Numbered from the stretch's first letter, positions 1-8,615 are shown. The stretch: 64,000 nucleotides of DNA from SFWF01 sp045539925 (GCA_045539925.1 JAZQGH010000173.1:1-64000), one strand, 5' to 3'. Translations and numbers: made by a program. The notes: generated from the letters alone by a model not told the origin.

Positions 1-96
1 ATTCCCTGCTTGCTACAGTATAAGACACAGCCACGGATTATTAATTCCAACCGTTCTACTGTGCCTTATGCTGTTGATTATAATACTGTCTTGATA

Positions 97-115
97 TGAC
101 GGCATTTTGCCGTCA
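97..115. other. short perfect inverted repeat (hairpin) beyond the ParR-like gene
   Basis: TGACGGCA and TGCCGTCA flank a 3-base loop, an 8-bp perfect stem. It lies just beyond the end of the minus-strand parM/parR-like unit, but no long U-tract follows on that strand. It may be a weak terminator or a protein-binding dyad such as a partition site; the sequence alone does not decide. The rest of 1-154 shows no convincing gene. Confidence 0.4.
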
Positions 116-154
116 ATTTTAATATCGGTCTTGAAATTTGCTGTCATTGTGCCG

Positions 155-481
155 TCAGTCGAACAGTTTGAGGTCGTCCAGAATATCCAGCTCGGCTTCT
201 TCCTGCTGTTCAGCACTTAATGCCGTAGTTACAGGCTGCGGAGCGAAGTTTGCTTCTGCAAAGCAAGCCCGCATTTCCTCACGGATGATACTTCGGATAT
301 CTTCCTCGTGCTGCTCACGGGTAATTGACTGCAAATCCACATACTCCGCAAGCGCATCAATTATAAATTGATTGCGAGATTGGTACTTCTTCACGTCAAG
401 CGTTTGCATAAACTCGGCAAGATTACGCTCTCGGGTGTCGGTTAAGTCAAAATGAACTGTCATTTTATACACGTCCTTCAT
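155..481 (-). CDS. small ParR-like partner protein of the ParM-like actin (hypothetical)
   Basis: This 108-residue acidic protein directly follows the ParM-like gene. Its N-terminal part (MTVHFDLTDTRER, then SRNQFIIDALAEYV) resembles a ribbon-helix-helix domain, the usual DNA-binding fold of ParR/StbB centromere-binding proteins; the C-terminal half is rich in Glu and Asp. Two starts are possible: ATG at 481, overlapping the parM-like gene by 17 bases, or ATG at 463, one base after the parM-like stop and preceded by AAGGACG at good spacing. I favour 463 on the ribosome site. Its role as adaptor between a DNA site and the filament is inferred from position and fold pattern. Confidence 0.6.
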   Translation of the reverse strand: MKDVYKMTVHFDLTDTRERNLAEFMQTLDVKKYQSRNQFIIDALAEYVDLQSITREQHEEDIRSIIREEMRACFAEANFAPQPVTTALSAEQQEEAELDILDDLKLFD

Positions 482-1400
482 TCTTCGCCTCGGCTCTCAG
501 ATAAACGTCTGCGAGATATTCGTAGCCTTTAGCTGCGGCGCAAATGTCATCAATGAATTTTACACGGGTAAAGTTACCGTAATAAAAGTTCTTAATCAGG
601 CAACCGCCACCGCCGCAGACGCAGAGCTTCATCGTGCTTTCATCATAGCCGTGTTCACGCAGACGACGGAAGATCTCAGCAACATATTCCTCCGCAATAG
701 CCGTGATGACCTCTAAATCTGAATCAGGAATATCCGCCGTGCCTGTCTGCAACACCTCGTCGATGATATAGTCATTCAGCTCTCTGCGCGTCTTACGCAT
801 AAAGCCTTCACGAATAGCGAGGGTACATTGATAAGTGCCAAACTTCTCGGTGAACATCTTACCGCTCTGTGGTCTGCCGTTTACGAGGTATAGCGTATTC
901 ATAGTGCCGATGCCGATATCGGCTGCCATACTCAAACCTTTGAGCGTAGATTTTATCGAAACTACCGCCGAGTAGCCCTGCGGATAGATTTTTACATCAG
1001 AGATTCGGATATGATAATTTACATTCCGAAAAGTGAACTCCATCTCCTTGTTCTTTGATAGATATGCGGCAAAATCTTCCTTCTGTCCGCTTGTCCAAGT
1101 CAAGGGCAAGCCTGCAGCGATAATCACGTCCGCTTCGGTCAGACCTTCGTCCGCAAGCTCGGTTGCGATAGCGGCGAGAGTGAGGATGTAGTAATCCTCG
1201 TCATTCTGCTTTTCTGGCAGAAACTCCTTGTGACCTTCGCCGATCAGATAATACTTGCCGTTGTAGGTAAGCATATCCTTTGTAAACAGCGGCTCGCTGT
1301 CGTGGGTGGTTATACCCGTTTTGAAGCAATGGTTAGCGGTTTTGATGTTCCCGTAGCCGTGGTCGATACCAATGATGATTTTGTCTTTATAACTTTTCAT
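465..1400 (-). CDS. ParM/StbA-like actin ATPase (plasmid or ICE segregation)
   Basis: This 311-residue actin-fold ATPase is of the ParM/Alp7A type, whose members polymerise and push DNA copies apart. Visible motifs are phosphate 1 (GIDHGYGNIKT, near residue 12), phosphate 2 (AADIGIGTMNT, near 160) and the adenosine motif (CVCGGGGCLIK, near 265). The start is the ATG at 1400, which has CAGGAGG 10 bases upstream; an in-frame upstream extension to 1472 has no ribosome site. It lies in a minus-strand unit with a ParR-like gene, and a terminator separates it from the sigma-like gene upstream. Such modules are known from low-copy plasmids and Firmicutes conjugative elements, so this is probably one end of an integrated element. 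Confidence 0.8.
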   Translation of the reverse strand: MKSYKDKIIIGIDHGYGNIKTANHCFKTGITTHDSEPLFTKDMLTYNGKYYLIGEGHKEFLPEKQNDEDYYILTLAAIATELADEGLTEADVIIAAGLPLTWTSGQKEDFAAYLSKNKEMEFTFRNVNYHIRISDVKIYPQGYSAVVSIKSTLKGLSMAADIGIGTMNTLYLVNGRPQSGKMFTEKFGTYQCTLAIREGFMRKTRRELNDYIIDEVLQTGTADIPDSDLEVITAIAEEYVAEIFRRLREHGYDESTMKLCVCGGGGCLIKNFYYGNFTRVKFIDDICAAAKGYEYLADVYLRAEAKNEGRV

Positions 1401-1472
1401 AATAAAATACCTCCTGAAATAGTAAAACTGCCCTGAAAAGTGGAGGCAGTTATCAAATAGTAAAACGGGCAC

Positions 1473-1502
1473 AAAAAAGCACCCGCTTTTTCAGCAGGTG
1501 CT
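1473..1502 (-). terminator. intrinsic terminator after the sigma-like gene
   Basis: Read on the minus strand, AGCACC and GGTGCT form a stem overlapping the stop codon of the sigma-like gene, followed by a T6 tract. It separates that gene from the parM-like unit 75 bases downstream, so the two may be transcribed separately or by partial readthrough. Confidence 0.7.
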
Positions 1503-1998
1503 AATCGTAGCCTATGTCGGTATCAGCGTGTTTCTGAAACGCTGTACCGATTTTTTTAATTCGCTTTTGAACAGCGCTGGGCGTTTTATAGCCGAGCTCC
1601 TTCGCAATCTCCTCATAGGTGCGTCCTTCCAAACGAAGTTCAAGAATCCTTTTATCCTTCTCATTCAAAGTTTCAGTAAACTCGTTTATTGTTTCTTGGG
1701 ATACTACCTGTTCTTCAACAGCAGAAGAATCATTGAGAATATCATTATTTTCGCTGTATTCTTCCAACGAGATTTGAGGGTGCTTCGTTTGCTCGTGCCG
1801 CCATTGCGTTTCAAAAGCAAGCTTCTGTATGCTGTCTACATTTTCATCAAAGTCCTCAAAGCAACGGTGCTTTTTGACAAAATCCATTATTTCTAACAAA
1901 TTATGCTTTTCCATAACAATCGGCAAGGTCTGAATGTATCCGAACTGATAGACCGGCCACGGCGTGTACGGTAAATCGTAGTCGATTTTATTGAACAA
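1501..1998 (-). CDS. sigma-70 region 4-like helix-turn-helix protein
   Basis: This 165-residue protein ends in a clear sigma region-4-type helix-turn-helix at about residues 112-150 (DKRILELRLEGRTYEEIAKE followed by a second helix). The N-terminal half has no recognisable region 2, so it may be a regulator rather than a functional sigma factor. The start is TTG at 1998, inside the end of the upstream 68-residue gene (11-base overlap), which indicates translational coupling. Similar ORFs accompany mobile elements in Firmicutes. Its target promoters are unknown. Confidence 0.65.
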   Translation of the reverse strand: MFNKIDYDLPYTPWPVYQFGYIQTLPIVMEKHNLLEIMDFVKKHRCFEDFDENVDSIQKLAFETQWRHEQTKHPQISLEEYSENNDILNDSSAVEEQVVSQETINEFTETLNEKDKRILELRLEGRTYEEIAKELGYKTPSAVQKRIKKIGTAFQKHADTDIGYD

Positions 1999-2194
1999 AT
2001 ATGACGGCGTATAAATATAATGCGCCTTTTTCTAAAACCTCACGATACCATTCCACGTTGTAGGTCAGCCGCCAAATCGGATCATTTTCAGAGTATGCCT
2101 TAACGCTTGCCCGAATATCAAGGAAATACCACACCGCCGCCGAGACAATATCGCATACCCTAACGGCAAATTCAATACTCTCAACATAATCCAA
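1988..2194 (-). CDS. small hypothetical protein upstream of the sigma-like gene
   Basis: This 68-residue protein overlaps the following sigma-like gene by 11 bases, the main argument that it is real. It is rich in aromatic residues and Val/Ile, with two hydrophobic stretches (near residues 8-25 and at the C-terminus), but has no motif I recognise. Function unknown. Confidence 0.45.
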   Translation of the reverse strand: MDYVESIEFAVRVCDIVSAAVWYFLDIRASVKAYSENDPIWRLTYNVEWYREVLEKGALYLYAVIFVQ

Positions 2195-2721
2195 AACATT
2201 TTGTCCCTCAGTATGTTTTGTGGGTTACGAGGAATACTTTGGAAATCCTTCGATGGAGATTCTTAAACGACATCCCCTGTCGGTTTGAGCCCTCATAATT
2301 ATAAATCTTAATCAAGGTAAAGCCTCTTTCTCTTAGGGCTCTACTATAATATACTGGATTCAAAGCCCTATATTTTTCCTGTTTTTGAAAACTTTTTTAT
2401 TTTTTTCAAAAATTTTTCATTACGCTATATCTTAACACGACAGAATTAAAAAAACGAGCCGTTTTTGTCGATAGAAATATGTTTTCATAAAAAAATCCCC
2501 GAAAAAACAAAAGCGCACCGAACGGAAGATACGAATTAGGTATCTTCCATCCGATGCACGTAATCTCATATCTTTCCGTGTTTCTCTTATTCACATTATT
2601 AAGATGTGAATTGATTATACCATATCGAACAGTTGTTTGTCAATGTAATTCCGGTATTATGCACCGGAAATATATATTACTCGCTCTATATTTGCCAATG
2701 GATTTCCAAATCAGTAAAGGT
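2195..2721. other. gene-free stretch with an inverted repeat
   Basis: No convincing gene is seen in about 530 bases between the divergent mobile-element module and the phosphate operon. The one structured element is GGAAGATAC / GTATCTTCC with a 7-base loop at 2524-2548. A minus-strand open frame covers 2406-2594, but it lacks a ribosome site and its composition is not protein-like. Confidence 0.4.
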
Positions 2722-2761
2722 TTTACATAGATTTTACATTGCGCTTATTGTAGAATTTACA
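2722..2761 (+). promoter_or_regulatory. Pho-box-like direct repeats upstream of the response regulator
   Basis: TTTACA occurs at 2722, 2733 and 2756, that is 11 and then 23 bases apart, so all three lie on nearly the same face of the helix. PhoP of Bacillus is known to bind TT(A/C/T)ACA-like repeats with 11-bp periodicity. The sites lie 42-81 bases before the start of the response regulator gene, which fits autoregulation. Direct binding is inferred. Confidence 0.6.
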
Positions 2762-2802
2762 CGGATAAATTATAATTAACACAGAAAACGGAGGGTTATG
2801 CT

Positions 2803-3480
2803 ATGCTCATTTACATATTGGAAGATGACGAGAATATCCGTGAAATTGAGAGTTATACGTTACAGACAAACGGATTTGAGGTAAAGGATTTTGAGCTGCC
2901 GCAAGCCTTTTACAACGCGCTTGCCGACAAAAAGCCCGACCTAATCATCCTCGATATTATGCTGCCCGGCGAGGACGGCTTTACGGTTTTGAAAACTTTA
3001 AAATCTAATAACGCTTATTGTGAAATTCCTGTCATTATTATTTCTGCCAAGACAACCGAGCTTGACCGTGTAAAGGGGCTTGACCTCGGCGCGGAGGATT
3101 ATCTGTGCAAGCCGTTTGGTGTTATGGAGCTTGTCAGCCGCGTTAAGGCAAGGCTGAGAAAGCTTAATAAAAAAGAGATTTACAGCTATTGCGGAATTGA
3201 ATTGTCCGACGGCGAGCGGACGGTTTTTTCGGACGGCGAAAGGGTGGAGCTGACCTATAAAGAATTTGAGCTGCTTAAGCTGCTTATCGGCAAGCCGAAA
3301 ACTGTTTTTACACGCGAAACCATTCTCGGCAGCGTTTGGGGCTATGACGATAATCTCGGCAGAACGCTCGATATGCATATCAACACCCTGCGCAAAAAGC
3401 TCGGGGATAATGGCAGATACATTGTTACCGTCAGAAATGTAGGCTACAAGCTGGAAAAGGGAGACAAGAATGAAGCGTAA
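2803..3480 (+). CDS. phoP: PhoB/PhoP-type OmpR-family response regulator
   Basis: This 225-residue regulator has an N-terminal receiver domain (acidic pocket EDDEN near residue 7, phospho-acceptor Asp51 in LIILDIMLPGEDG, conserved Lys in the LCKPFG loop) and a C-terminal winged-helix DNA-binding domain (FTRETILGSVWGY, TLDMHINTLRKKLG). GGAGG precedes the ATG. It overlaps the sensor kinase gene by 11 bases and heads an operon with a Na/phosphate cotransporter. That context and the Pho-box-like repeats upstream support a phosphate-responsive PhoP/PhoB role rather than another OmpR-type regulator. Confidence 0.88.
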   Translation: MLIYILEDDENIREIESYTLQTNGFEVKDFELPQAFYNALADKKPDLIILDIMLPGEDGFTVLKTLKSNNAYCEIPVIIISAKTTELDRVKGLDLGAEDYLCKPFGVMELVSRVKARLRKLNKKEIYSYCGIELSDGERTVFSDGERVELTYKEFELLKLLIGKPKTVFTRETILGSVWGYDDNLGRTLDMHINTLRKKLGDNGRYIVTVRNVGYKLEKGDKNEA

Positions 3481-4780
3481 ACTGATACTTAGTATGTTTT
3501 ATATGGGGCTGATAGCCGCGTTAGTCAGCATTGCCGCCACGGTGTTTGTTTATCAAAACACAATGCGCAATGAGGTGCGTGATAACCTCAGAGAGGAGCT
3601 GCGGCTGCTGAAAATCAGCTATCCAAAGCTGCAAAACGCTGATGAGCTAATGGACTATAACGCGGATGATTTACGAATCACCCTGATAGACAGCGGCGGC
3701 AACGTGCTCTTTGAAAGCGACACGGACGCAAAGCAAATGGAAAACCATCTTGACCGTCCCGAAATTCGTTCGGCTATTCAAAACGACTCCGGCAGCGATT
3801 ATCGCTTGTCCTCAACGCTCGGTGTGGAGGATTACTATTATGCCGAAAAGCTCAGCGACGGCAATATTCTCCGCGTTTCTACGCAAATCAGCTCGGTGTT
3901 TTCCGTATTCGGCAACTCCTTTTACATTCTTGTCGCTATTATTTTAGGTATTGCCGGCGTATCGGTAGCCGTTTCCGTTCATACAACCAAACGGATCTTA
4001 AAACCGATAAAGGCGCTGTCAAAGTCAATCGACAGCCCCTCCTTATACGACAAGGAAACTTATCCCGAATTAGTGCCGCTGATTGAGGAAATCAAATACC
4101 AGCGCAATTTACAATCCGATATGCGGCAGGAATTTACCGCTAACGTGAGCCACGAGCTGAAAACTCCGTTGACCGCAATTTCGGGTTACGCTGAAATGAT
4201 AGAGAATGATATTGCCAAGGGCGACGATGTAAAGCGCTTTGCCGGAAAAATCCGCACGGAAAGCAGCCGTATGCTGACGCTTATCGGCGATATAATCAAG
4301 CTCTCCAAGCTGGATGCCGATACCGCAAGCGAAGCGGGCGATACGGTGGACTTGAAAAAGACCGCCGAGGAGTGCAAGGAAAGCCTTGCAGTTGCGTGCC
4401 GAGAAAAGGATATTATGATTACCATTACAGGCGAGGCTGAGCCGGTAAAGGGCAATCAGACCGAAATATATGAGCTGGTGTATAACCTGATGGATAACGC
4501 CGTTAAGTATAACCGTCAGGGCGGTAATGTTGATGTTGTTTTGTCCGAAAGAACAATTTGTATTTCCGACACCGGAATCGGTATTCCCGAAAAGGACAGA
4601 CAGAGGATATTCGAGCGGTTTTACCGCGTTGATAAAAGCAGAAGCAAAGCGACAGGCGGCACAGGCCTGGGGCTTTCTATCGTCAAGCACGTTGCGGAAA
4701 AGCACAACGCGGCAATTACGGTTGAAAGCACTTTGAATGTGGGAACAGATATTACTGTGGATTTTAAAGGAGAAAAATAA
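3470..4780 (+). CDS. phoR: PhoR-type membrane sensor histidine kinase
   Basis: This 436-residue kinase has an N-terminal membrane helix (about 8-28), an extracytoplasmic region of about 120 residues, a second helix (about 148-168), a linker, a HisKA domain with phospho-acceptor His228 (NVSHELKTPLTAISGY), and a HATPase_c domain with N box (NLMDNAVKYN), G1 (DTGIGIP) and G2 (GTGLGLSIVKH). It should autophosphorylate and pass phosphate to Asp51 of the upstream regulator. The start lies within the end of that gene, and the stop codon overlaps the start of the transporter, so all three are translationally coupled. The actual signal is not shown by the sequence. Confidence 0.88.
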   Translation: MKRKLILSMFYMGLIAALVSIAATVFVYQNTMRNEVRDNLREELRLLKISYPKLQNADELMDYNADDLRITLIDSGGNVLFESDTDAKQMENHLDRPEIRSAIQNDSGSDYRLSSTLGVEDYYYAEKLSDGNILRVSTQISSVFSVFGNSFYILVAIILGIAGVSVAVSVHTTKRILKPIKALSKSIDSPSLYDKETYPELVPLIEEIKYQRNLQSDMRQEFTANVSHELKTPLTAISGYAEMIENDIAKGDDVKRFAGKIRTESSRMLTLIGDIIKLSKLDADTASEAGDTVDLKKTAEECKESLAVACREKDIMITITGEAEPVKGNQTEIYELVYNLMDNAVKYNRQGGNVDVVLSERTICISDTGIGIPEKDRQRIFERFYRVDKSRSKATGGTGLGLSIVKHVAEKHNAAITVESTLNVGTDITVDFKGEK

Positions 4781-6546
4781 TGGATATTTTTTCAATTTTT
4801 ACACTTTGCGGAGGCTTGGCATTCTTTTTGTTCGGAATGCACGTTATGTCGCAGAGTCTTGAAAAACTGGCGGGCGGAAAGCTTGAAACCACATTGCGCA
4901 AAATGACCTCTAATCCGTTTAAAAGCCTTGAGCTGGGAGCGGGAATTACCGTAGCCGTACAATCAAGCTCGGCGGTAACGGTTATGTTAGTCGGTCTTGT
5001 AAATTCAGGCATTATGGCGCTTGATCAGACAGTCGGCGTTATTATGGGCTCGAACATCGGAACCACGCTGACCGCGTGGATACTCAGTATGGCGGGTATT
5101 GAAAGCAACAACGTTTTTATTTCGCTTTTAAAGCCGGAGAATTTCTCTCCCGTGATTGCGCTGATTGGTATTGCGCTTTTTATGCTCAGCAAAAAGAAAA
5201 AGCGTCAGGACATCGGTATGATTATGCTCGGCTTTTCTGTTTTGATGTACGGTATGGAGCTTATGAAAAACGCCGTTGCTCCGCTTGCCGAAATGCCGGA
5301 GTTTCAAAGCCTTTTGGTTGCCTTCAGCGTTCCTGTTGTCGGCGTGCTGTTCGGAGCGGTATTTACGGGTATCATTCAATCCTCAGCGGCTTCTGTCGGC
5401 ATTTTGCAGGCACTGTCTATGACGGGAACAATCTCATACCGAATGGCAATTCCTATCATTATGGGTCAAAACATAGGCACCTGCGTCACGGCGCTTATTT
5501 CGTCTATAGGCGTAAACAGAAACGCAAAGCGCGTTACGGTTGTTCATATGTCGTTCAACATTATCGGCACAGTGGTGTGTATGCTTGTGTTCTACGGTCT
5601 TGACGCGTTTGTGCACTTCGCGTTTCTCAACAAGGCAATCAACCCTGTTGAAATTGCTTTTGTTCATTCCATTTTCAATATTATCACAACAATTATATTG
5701 CTTCCGCTCAGCAATCTCCTTGTCAAGCTTGCGTATAAAATTATTCCAGACAGCAAAAACAGTAAAAATGAGGATAAAACCGTTTGGCTTGACGAGCGTT
5801 TGCTCGCGTCACCGCCGCTTGCGACCTCGCAGTGCAGACAAAAAGCCAAGGGAATGGCTAAGGTATCGAAAACAGCGTTGCAGGACGCTATCGGCATTAT
5901 GTTCAAATATGACCAAATAACTGCCGGCGCGGTGGAAGCGGCAGAGCAAAAGCTTGACACAATGGAGGACAAGCTGGCGTCCTATATGCTCAAACTGTCG
6001 CAGAAAGAACTTACGGAAGCAGACAGCAAAACAATCACCGAGCTTCTGTATACAATAGGAGATTTTGAGCGTATCGGCGACCACGCAATCAACATCGTGA
6101 AAATCGCGCAGGAAATGAGCGAGAGCGGTTTGGAATTTTCAGAGGAAGCAAAAGCGGATTTTGTCACGCTATTTGCCGCCATTACCGAGATTTCCGAGCT
6201 TGCCGTCAACGCCTTCAATAAAAACGATTTGGCGCTTGCCTCTAAGGTGGAACCGCTCGAGGAGGTTATTGACAAGCTTACCGCTAAAATCAAACACAAG
6301 CACATTGAGCGTATGCAAAAAGGTTTGTGCAAGCCGGAGCTGGGCGTACATATTTCAAACCTGCTCATTTATATAGAGCGCATTTCCGACCACTATTCTA
6401 ACGTCGCGGTCATCATTATCCAAACCTCACAGGCTAATGTTGACAAACACGACTACCTCAATGAATTGAGAGCCGAGCGCTCGCCGCAGTTTATTGAGAG
6501 CTATAATGCTTATAAGCATAAATACCGTTTAGCTGATAGCAAATAA
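4780..6546 (+). CDS. Na/phosphate cotransporter (NptA/PNaS family) with PhoU-like C-terminus
   Basis: This 588-residue membrane protein has two inverted Na/Pi-cotransporter repeats, marked by the paired QSSSA motifs (VQSSSAVTVM near residue 58, IQSSAASVG near 199) and GSNIGTT / GQNIGTC. A cytoplasmic PhoU-like helical domain follows from about residue 360 (RIGDHAINIVKIA). The family imports phosphate with sodium, and the PhoU-like part is thought to link transport to Pho signalling. Its ATG overlaps the stop of the kinase gene (TAATG), making a three-gene phosphate operon. No strong terminator follows, only an imperfect hairpin near 6576-6604. Confidence 0.9.
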   Translation: MDIFSIFTLCGGLAFFLFGMHVMSQSLEKLAGGKLETTLRKMTSNPFKSLELGAGITVAVQSSSAVTVMLVGLVNSGIMALDQTVGVIMGSNIGTTLTAWILSMAGIESNNVFISLLKPENFSPVIALIGIALFMLSKKKKRQDIGMIMLGFSVLMYGMELMKNAVAPLAEMPEFQSLLVAFSVPVVGVLFGAVFTGIIQSSAASVGILQALSMTGTISYRMAIPIIMGQNIGTCVTALISSIGVNRNAKRVTVVHMSFNIIGTVVCMLVFYGLDAFVHFAFLNKAINPVEIAFVHSIFNIITTIILLPLSNLLVKLAYKIIPDSKNSKNEDKTVWLDERLLASPPLATSQCRQKAKGMAKVSKTALQDAIGIMFKYDQITAGAVEAAEQKLDTMEDKLASYMLKLSQKELTEADSKTITELLYTIGDFERIGDHAINIVKIAQEMSESGLEFSEEAKADFVTLFAAITEISELAVNAFNKNDLALASKVEPLEEVIDKLTAKIKHKHIERMQKGLCKPELGVHISNLLIYIERISDHYSNVAVIIIQTSQANVDKHDYLNELRAERSPQFIESYNAYKHKYRLADSK

Positions 6547-6709
6547 TCCCAAATCACCATTTATTATAAACAAACGCCTGATGACTTCATCTGAAATCAC
6601 CAGGCTGTTCTTATGTGTAAATAAATTCTGCGTTAACCATCTATTTCGCTCTGTTGCGGATAGCTTAACATTTCTTTGGATGTTTTTCGTTTCATATGTT
6701 GCTACCTGT

Positions 6710-7235
6710 CTAATTATATACTGATATTTTCTTCCCGTTTATAACCAGTAAGCCCTCATTCTGCATCCTTCCGATTTCTCTGGATAGAGCGCTGCGGTTA
6801 ACACCGAGGTATTCGGCAAGGGCGGTTTGTGTGAATGGAATCTTTACATAGCCGTCCTTGTCCTTCGGAAGTGTGCGGAGATAAATGAATATGCGGTCAC
6901 GCAGGCTTTTCTGACTAAGTATCCTCACCTAAGGCTCTTTATCAGATTTCTCGCAAGAATGTTTCGTATCGGAGACTTGTCCGCAGCCGCGTAAATCATT
7001 TCCAAATCAATAAACAGCACAATGCTGTCTTCAACAGCCCTGACTTGAACAGGGCTGTTTTTGCGTGATTGATAACCAAGCCTTCACCGAACAGATAACC
7101 GCCTGTGAAGGTATGCATCGTTATTTGGTCGAAGTTTTCGTTCTGGAAGGAACTCTCGATTTTGCCCTTCAACAACAATCCTGCATATTGCAAAGTTCCG
7201 CCGAGTTGAACAACATAGTCATCCTTTACGACCTT
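6710..7235 (-). pseudogene. decayed Crp/Fnr-family transcription regulator
   Basis: Three reading-frame pieces on the minus strand together spell a Crp/Fnr regulator. The first (about 7235-7057) has part of the cyclic-nucleotide-binding barrel (VVQLGGTLQYAGLLLKG, GGYLFGEG). After a shift at an A-run near 7057 comes QVRAVEDSIVLFIDLEMIYA. After a second shift near 6930 comes the helix-turn-helix end (FTQTALAEYLGVNRSALSRE). The first 30-40 residues are missing, cut off where the dehydrogenase gene begins. Two frameshifts plus truncation make it a pseudogene, although the 72-residue helix-turn-helix piece (6710-6928) is intact and could in principle be made. Confidence 0.85.
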
Positions 7236-7254
7236 TTTTAAAGGAGTGATTTAT

Positions 7255-8028
7255 GTGAAAGAATATTTTGATTTAAGAGGAAAAAAAGCCATCGTAACAG
7301 GTTGTTCAACAGGCTTGGGCGTTCAAATGGCAAAAGCGCTCGCCAATCAAGGAGCGGATATTGTAGCCCTTGATTGGCGGCAGGATAAAATTGAAGCTGT
7401 TGCAAAGGAAATCAAGGAGCAGTTCGGAGTTGAAACTCTCGCCGTAAAGTGCGATATTACAGATACAGAAGCGGTTAAAGCAGCCGTTAAAAAGGTGCTC
7501 GACCGCTTTAGAAGAATTGATATTCTGATTAACAACGCAGGAACAGGAGCTGTAGCTACTGCCGAGGATATTACGGATGAACAGTTTTCAAATGAGGTCA
7601 ATGTCGATCTGTTCGGAACGTTTAGGGTTGCTCGTGAGGTTGCTAAACAGGCAATAATTCCTCAGAAATACGGCAGGATCATCAATATAGCTTCTATGTA
7701 CGGCTTAGTCGGAAACAAAATCGCAGGTTCTTCTCCGTATCACGCGGCTAAGGGCGGTGTGGTGAATCTCACAAGAGCGCTTGCCGCAGAGTGGGGCAAG
7801 CACGGTATCACCGTCAACGCGATTTGTCCCGGTTACTTCTATACACCGCTCACAAAGGAAACGCTTGATACTCCGAGCTTTAAGCAGTACGCTGACGGCG
7901 TAATACTCGCTGAGCGTTACGGCGAGGAAGGCGAACTCGACGCAGCGGCAATCTTCCTCGCAAGTGATAACAGTGCCTATGTAAACGGAATTATGTTGCC
8001 TGTGGACGGCGGTTATACTTGTGTATAA
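7255..8028 (+). CDS. short-chain dehydrogenase/reductase, gluconate 5-dehydrogenase-like
   Basis: This classical SDR of 257 residues has the NAD(P)-binding motif TGCSTGLG near residue 16, NNAG near 90, and the catalytic Ser (IASMYG) followed by Tyr-X3-Lys (YHAAKGG) near 160; it ends with the SDR signature GIMLPVDGGYT. The likely start is GTG at 7255, eight bases after AAGGAG. Sequence style (IVTGCSTGLGVQMAKALANQ) suggests a sugar or polyol dehydrogenase such as gluconate 5-dehydrogenase, but SDR substrates cannot be assigned safely by eye. It stands alone, divergent from the Crp-like pseudogene, which may once have regulated it. Confidence 0.85.
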   Translation: MKEYFDLRGKKAIVTGCSTGLGVQMAKALANQGADIVALDWRQDKIEAVAKEIKEQFGVETLAVKCDITDTEAVKAAVKKVLDRFRRIDILINNAGTGAVATAEDITDEQFSNEVNVDLFGTFRVAREVAKQAIIPQKYGRIINIASMYGLVGNKIAGSSPYHAAKGGVVNLTRALAAEWGKHGITVNAICPGYFYTPLTKETLDTPSFKQYADGVILAERYGEEGELDAAAIFLASDNSAYVNGIMLPVDGGYTCV

Positions 8029-8033
8029 AATAT

Positions 8034-8065
8034 GGACATCTCTTCTTTGATAGAATGAGATGTCC
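8034..8065. terminator. 9-bp hairpin between convergent genes
   Basis: GGACATCTC and GAGATGTCC pair perfectly around a 14-base loop, between the ends of the dehydrogenase gene (plus) and the TnpV gene (minus). The flanks are A/T-rich on both sides, so it may act as a bidirectional terminator, although neither U-tract is ideal. Confidence 0.6.
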
Positions 8066-8072
8066 TAAAAAA

Positions 8073-8432
8073 TTAAATATTATATACTATTTCATCATTA
8101 ACGATTTCAGTTGCTTGATTTCGGATATTATTCATTCTCGCAACCCATAGCATTTGATTATCCGCTTTGAGTTGTTCGGTCACGCCTTCTTTTTCGGCGA
8201 ATTGTTCTACTAACCGAAAGAACATATCCTCCGCTTGTTTGTCAATGTCAGCGAGGTAGGCGATGAGTTTACAACTTGTTAGAAGATTCGTGTAGATAAT
8301 AGGGTGATGGTTTTTGAGGTATCTCATATGCCGCTTGCCCCAAATCCCTATTTCAACCTCTGGCTGTTCGGGTAATTTCAAATCTGGCAGCAAGTAATCT
8401 CCCTGCTGTGTGTATGTAATCTTTGTCGCCAT
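8073..8432 (-). CDS. tnpV: TnpV family transposon-encoded protein
   Basis: This 119-residue protein matches the remembered TnpV pattern: YTQQGDYLLPDL, a Trp-Gly-Arg/Lys-His-Met-Arg block (WGKRHMRYLK), TNLLTSCKLIAYLADIDKQA, and the tail ATEIVNDEIVYN. TnpV is a small protein of unknown biochemical role carried by Clostridia transposons. The gene starts 3 bases after its upstream neighbour with AAGGAGG in front. It is the last of a three-gene unit; no transposase or recombinase is present, so this is probably a remnant of a larger element. Confidence 0.88.
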   Translation of the reverse strand: MATKITYTQQGDYLLPDLKLPEQPEVEIGIWGKRHMRYLKNHHPIIYTNLLTSCKLIAYLADIDKQAEDMFFRLVEQFAEKEGVTEQLKADNQMLWVARMNNIRNQATEIVNDEIVYNI

Positions 8433-8435
8433 AAT

Positions 8436-8615
8436 TCAGACCTCCTTGACCTTGATATTCTTGATTTTAGCTTTTGTGAGCTTGATTAACAGCCCGTCAA
8501 TAATGTCGGTGTACCTGCCCTTTGAAATGAGGTCATTTCTCAAATCAATCAGGGTATTGATGACTGTGCGCCGTTCATTGGGCGTTAGATATAGGTGGTA
8601 CTTCGGACTTCTCAT
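8436..8615 (-). CDS. 59-residue small protein between DUF6809-like and TnpV genes
   Basis: This small gene encodes 59 residues beginning MRSPKYHLYLTPNERR and containing LIDLRNDLISKGRYTDIID. AAGGAGG precedes the ATG, which overlaps the stop codon of the upstream gene (ATGA), and TnpV starts right behind it. Small proteins of this pattern commonly accompany TnpV in gut Firmicutes, and the coupling on both sides supports expression. Function unknown. Confidence 0.75.
   Translation of the reverse strand: MRSPKYHLYLTPNERRTVINTLIDLRNDLISKGRYTDIIDGLLIKLTKAKIKNIKVKEV

Noticed and set aside
2406..2594. 62-codon minus-strand frame upstream of the phosphate operon
   Set aside because: No ribosome site, unlikely composition, and it spans an inverted repeat in an A/T-rich spacer.
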